From Salinarimonas rosea DSM 21201 (lineage in GTDB: Bacteria > Pseudomonadota > Alphaproteobacteria > Rhizobiales > Beijerinckiaceae): DNA of 64,000 bases. Made by a program: the position numbers and the translations under genes. The stretch lies in the NCBI RefSeq assembly GCF_000429045.1, contig NZ_AUBC01000001.1, positions 324,928 through 388,927 on the forward strand. Direction: 5' to 3'. Under the pieces are notes generated by a model. That model did no database searches. It was given only the letters and a program-made list of their open reading frames with translations, and was not told the DNA's origin. Every line of letters starts with the position of its first letter. Position 1 is the first letter of the stretch. Of the stretch, positions 59,470-64,000 are shown piece by piece.

Positions 59470-60345
59470 TCAGAGCGCCTCGGCGCCCGAGATGATTTCG
59501 ATGAGTTCCTTGGTGATCTGAGCCTGGCGCGTCCTGTTGTAGGTCAGCGTCTGCTTCTTGATCATCTCGCCGGCGTTGCGCGTGGCCGAGTCCATCGCCG
59601 ACATGCGCGCGCCCTGCTCGGAGGCGCCGTTCTCGAGCAGCGCCGAGAAGATCTGCACCGAGACGTTGCGCGGGAGCAGCTTCTCGAGGATCTCCTGCTC
59701 GGAGGGCTCGTATTCGTAGATCGCGCCGGAGCCGGCCTCCTCGACCTGCGGGATCTCGGTCGGGATCAGCCGCTGGGCGGTGGGGATCTGCTGGATCACC
59801 GAGCGGAAGCGCGAGTAGAACAGCGTCGCCACGTCGAAGCCGCCCTCGGCGTAGAGGTTGAGCACCTTCTTGCCGATCTCCTCGGCGTTCTCGAAGCCGA
59901 GCACCTTCACGGAGCGCAGCTCGATCAGCTCGAGGATGAGCTTGCCGTGCGTGCGGCGCAGGATGTCGTAGCCCTTGCGGCCCACGCAGACGATCTTGAC
60001 CGTCTTGCCCTCGGCCAGGAGCCGGTTCGCCGTGTCGCGGGCCAGACGCGCGATCGAGGAGTTGAACGCGCCGCACAGGCCGCGCTCGGCGGTGCAGACG
60101 AGGAGCAGGTGGGTGTCGGTTTTGCCGGTGCCGGAGAGGAGCTTGGGCGTCTCCGGGCCGATCTGGACGCCGGCGGCGACGTTGCCGAGCACCTTCGCCA
60201 TGCGCTCGGCATAGGGACGGGCCGCCTCGGCCTGCATCTGGGCGCGGCGCAGCTTCGCCGCCGCGACCATCTGCATGGCCTTGGTGATCTTCTGCGTCGC
60301 CTTCACCGAGGCGATGCGGTTGCGCAGATCCTTCAGAGACGGCAT
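59470..60345 (-). CDS. atpG: F1 ATP synthase gamma subunit
   Basis: A 291-residue rotor shaft subunit. The N-terminal helix [30 protein letters not shown] and the C-terminal helix [20 protein letters not shown] are the two conserved coiled-coil strands; ERGLCGAFN is also standard. It lies between atpA and atpD with 83 and 29 bp gaps. Confidence 0.96.
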   Translation of the reverse strand: MPSLKDLRNRIASVKATQKITKAMQMVAAAKLRRAQMQAEAARPYAERMAKVLGNVAAGVQIGPETPKLLSGTGKTDTHLLLVCTAERGLCGAFNSSIARLARDTANRLLAEGKTVKIVCVGRKGYDILRRTHGKLILELIELRSVKVLGFENAEEIGKKVLNLYAEGGFDVATLFYSRFRSVIQQIPTAQRLIPTEIPQVEEAGSGAIYEYEPSEQEILEKLLPRNVSVQIFSALLENGASEQGARMSAMDSATRNAGEMIKKQTLTYNRTRQAQITKELIEIISGAEAL

Positions 60346-60428
60346 CGAGCGCCCAGACCTCTTCTCGTGTTCGCGACGTGTGCGGATACCTCGCCGCCGG
60401 TAGCCGGCGGCGAGGGCCTAGGGCCGCC

Positions 60429-61963
<1,535 letters not shown>

Positions 61964-61964
<1 letters not shown>

Positions 61965-62551
61965 CAGCGGGCCTCTTTCAGGCTGAGACGAATTGCATTG
62001 AGCTTGGTGCGCAGGGACGCGTCGATCATGCGCGAGCCGACCTTGACGACGAGGCCGCCGATCAGCGCGGGGTCGACCTTCACGTCCAGCGACACCTCGG
62101 ACTGGGCGAGGTCGCGCACGGTGGCGCGGATCTCGTCGAGGAGGGCGGCGGAGGGCTCCTCGGCGACGCGGACCTCGGCGGGGACGATGCCCTTGGCCTG
62201 GGCGTTGAGGGCCTTGTAGGCCCGGATCATCTGGAGAAGCAGGAAGAGACGGCGCTTCGAGGCGACGAGCCGCACGAAGTTGCCGGCCAGCCCACCGATG
62301 CCGGCCTTGTCGAGCAGGGCGCCGATGGCGGCCTTCTGCTCGTCGGCGGTGTAGACGGGGCTCCGGAGCAGGCGGCGCAGGTCCGCGCTCTCGGCGGCCA
62401 TCGCCTCGATGCGCGCGAGATCGCTCTCCACGGCGTCGACCGCGTTCTGGTCCTGCGCGAGCTCGAACAGGGCTGACGCGTACCGGCCGGCGACCCCTGA
62501 CACGATCGAGCCGCCGGACGACGACCCGCCTTCTTGATTTCGCTCAGCCAC
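61964..62551 (-). CDS. atpH: F1 ATP synthase delta subunit
   Basis: A 195-residue peripheral-stalk subunit that joins F1 to the b subunits. [17 protein letters not shown] near 19 and the C-terminal [26 protein letters not shown] are the family signatures. The GTG at 62551, preceded by GGAAGAG, is taken as start; the longer frame upstream is rich in arginine and proline and unlike the family. It opens the atpHAGDC operon. F0 genes are elsewhere, as is normal in alphaproteobacteria. Confidence 0.94.
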
Positions 62552-62673
62552 CGAAAGTCTCTTCCCGAATGGGAGCGCTCGGCCGCCGCGGGGCTGCGAA
62601 GGAGCGCTCGCTGAGGTCTGGATTTGGCTCGGCCGCAGGAGTGCGAGGCACCCGGCGCCCGCGAGGCGTGGCT

Positions 62674-62702
62674 GCGATACCATGGGATGTCAGGGGGCGC
62701 AA
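62674..62702 (-). promoter_or_regulatory. Possible promoter of the atp operon
   Basis: On the minus strand TTGCGC (62697-62702) and TATCGC (62674-62679) are 17 bp apart, about 120 bp before atpH. The match to the housekeeping consensus is modest, but the same TTGCGC-N17 spacing also occurs before the imelysin gene. Confidence 0.25.
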
Positions 62703-62767
62703 GCGCTCCGCACGACCCGACGGCAGCGCTTCGCCGCAGTGCGAAAACCGCGCAGGGGACGGGGGAA

Positions 62768-63148
62768 TCAGGCGCGCTTGCGCGCCGCCGCCTCCTGGGC
62801 CCGGGCCGCCTTCTCGGCGGCGCGCTCGGCCGGGGTCGGGTCCTCGCGGTCGCGCTGGGGCGGCAGCCGCGGAGGCGCGTCGATGCGCTGCTTGAGCTGC
62901 TCCATCTGCCGCGCCACCGTGGCGATCTGCTCGATCATCGCCTGGGCCACGCGGGCGGGCGGGATCCCGGTGTCGCCGGTGAGGCCTTCGGGCGCGAAGG
63001 TTCGCGAGACGCCCACCGCCTTGCGCCGGTCCGCGAAGGAGGCGTTCTCCATCGCGGCGATGTAGGCGGCGCAGCCCGCGGCCATTCCGGCGACGCCGTC
63101 GATGGCGCTGGCGAGCTTCTTGATGGCGGCGCGGGTCTCTGCGTCCAC
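62768..63148 (-). CDS. Hypothetical small helical protein
   Basis: A 126-residue protein I do not recognise. Residues 1-35 are Ala-rich and helical, 65-92 look like a coiled coil (VAQAMIEQIATVARQMEQLKQRID), and the tail is rich in Ala, Arg and Lys. The start is a GTG at 63148 with GAGGGG nine bases upstream. It lies 216 bp before atpH on the same strand but is probably transcribed separately. A weak ribosome-linked or nucleoid-associated function is conceivable but not supported by any motif. Confidence 0.55.
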   Translation of the reverse strand: MDAETRAAIKKLASAIDGVAGMAAGCAAYIAAMENASFADRRKAVGVSRTFAPEGLTGDTGIPPARVAQAMIEQIATVARQMEQLKQRIDAPPRLPPQRDREDPTPAERAAEKAARAQEAAARKRA

Positions 63149-63421
63149 GATGGTCGGCCCCTCGTCTGCCCCGGCGCATCCCGGTACGGACCCGAGCCTA
63201 GGTGGCGACCCGTCACCTTTGCGTTAAGCCCGATGCACAGCGGCCGGCGTGGAGGCGTCGGGGTGCGCGGCTGTGGACGTCCACCTGCGACCGCTGGACG
63301 CGGGGCGCCGCGTGGTGCAGGCTGCGCCCCGGCCGTGGGAGGCGACGGGGAAGAGCCCGGGCACAACGGGCCGCCCCGACTCGCCGCTCGCTGCGGAACG
63401 CCGCCGCCCGCCCGGCTCGCC

Positions 63422-64000
63422 TCAGTCCGCCGCGGGGGCGACCGCGCCGTCGAGCTCGATCAGGTGACCGGCCTTGTCGCGCTTGGTCGCGAGGTAGCGC
63501 ACGTTCTCGGGGTGGCGGCGGCCGATGCTGCGGACGTCGGCGACGACCTCCAGGCCCGCGCCGCGCAGGGCGGCGATCTTCTCGGGATTGTTCGTCATCA
63601 CCCGCACGCGGGCGACGCCGAGCTGGCGCAGCATCTCCGCGGCGAAGCCGAAGCGGCGCTGGTCGAGCCCGAAGCCCAGCGTCTCGTCCGCCTCGTAGGT
63701 GTCGAATCCCTCCGCCTGAAGCTGGTAGGCGCGGATCTTGTTGGCGATCCCGTTCCCGCGGCCCTCCTGGTCGAGGTAGAGCAGGATGCCGCCGCCGCCC
63801 TCCGCCATCGCCTGGACCGTGCCGCGCAGCTGGTCGCCGCAATCGCACTTGAGCGAGCCGAAGAGATCGCCTGTGAGGCAGGCCGAATGCAGGCGCACCA
63901 GCACGGGCTTGGCGAGATCCGGCTCGCCGACCACGACGGCGACCTGGTCGCGCATGCCCTCGCCGCCGCGGAAGACGACGAACTCGGTCGTCGCCGCGCC
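63422..64000 (-). CDS. ribA: GTP cyclohydrolase II (5' end outside the window)
   Basis: The first step enzyme of riboflavin synthesis, cut by the window edge; 192 codons plus stop are visible. Zinc ligands are the cysteines in HSACLTGDLFGSLKCDCGDQL, and the GTP-binding region reads LDQEGRGNGIANKIRAY. NNPEKI and RHPENVRYLATKRDKAGHL complete the C-terminus. The frame stays open past the in-frame ATG at 63955 to base 64000, with FVVFRGGEGMRDQVAVVVG spanning that ATG, so the true start lies further upstream. Whether it is fused to a ribB domain cannot be told. Confidence 0.93.
   Translation of the reverse strand, partial: GAATTEFVVFRGGEGMRDQVAVVVGEPDLAKPVLVRLHSACLTGDLFGSLKCDCGDQLRGTVQAMAEGGGGILLYLDQEGRGNGIANKIRAYQLQAEGFDTYEADETLGFGLDQRRFGFAAEMLRQLGVARVRVMTNNPEKIAALRGAGLEVVADVRSIGRRHPENVRYLATKRDKAGHLIELDGAVAPAAD

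Noticed and set aside
63149-63421. A short plus-strand gene between the last hypothetical gene and ribA
   Set aside because: Candidate frames are arginine-rich, overlap ribA extensively and have no ribosome-binding site or family resemblance.

Overview
The window is a 64 kb stretch of very GC-rich, gene-dense chromosome. It looks like an alphaproteobacterium of the order Hyphomicrobiales (Rhizobiales). The signs are atpHAGDC without the F0 genes, divergent polyprenyl synthase and DUF2007-trmN6, and tsaB-rimI-plsC. Further signs are two DUF2865 genes, a DUF2336 gene, glcDEF, gbcAB beside frmA, and an Irr-type iron box. A Methylobacterium, Salinarimonas or Microvirga-like host would fit, but genus is inference. 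I see no rRNA, tRNA, CRISPR array, prophage, plasmid gene or intact insertion sequence. Nearly all of the sequence is ordinary core and accessory metabolism.

Layout. 0-8.2 kb: an azlCD end, ridA, an MFS transporter, a degenerate short-chain dehydrogenase, a polyamine-binding protein, a polyprenyl synthase, DUF2007-trmN6 and a YegD-type Hsp70. 8.3-12.5 kb: imelysin, a di-haem peroxidase and a di-haem oxidoreductase, preceded by an Irr-like operator. 12.6-16.4 kb: glycine-betaine demethylase gbcAB beside glutathione-dependent formaldehyde dehydrogenase frmA. 16.4-21.2 kb: a REC-PAS-GGDEF-EAL regulator coupled to an RpfC-like hybrid kinase. 21.5-31.8 kb: a MarR regulator, a small basic protein, then a peptide ABC importer with DUF1028 and a gamma-glutamyltransferase, faced by a GntR/FCD regulator with a PdhR-like operator. 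31.8-34.3 kb: DUF2865, a cupin and glyoxalase II.

34.7-39.5 kb: zinc uptake. A probable Zur box is followed by a 55-residue His-rich membrane microprotein, znuC, znuB, znuA with its own Zur-like site, a COG0523 GTPase and an Nfu protein. 39.5-47 kb: a nitroreductase, tsaB-rimI-plsC, DUF2336, an aminotransferase, an MsbA-like exporter and a small unknown. 47-54.4 kb: a second DUF2865 gene, glcDEF with a divergent LysR gene, and a second SDR. 54.5-57.3 kb: hutI-hutH. 57.5-62.6 kb: the F1 ATP synthase operon with a clear terminator. The window ends in a small unknown gene and the 3' part of ribA.

The intergenic gaps hold several families of dispersed palindromic repeats. One is a 179 bp element present twice at identical length with 47 bp inverted ends. 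One is a REP-like hairpin found as two mirror-image pairs, one copy of which lies inside the start of a reading frame. The others are larger GC-rich elements. The points most worth following are the Zur-controlled His-rich microprotein, the iron-boxed imelysin/di-haem cluster, the RpfC-like kinase joined to a c-di-GMP enzyme instead of an HD-GYP protein, and the gamma-glutamyl peptide uptake operon.
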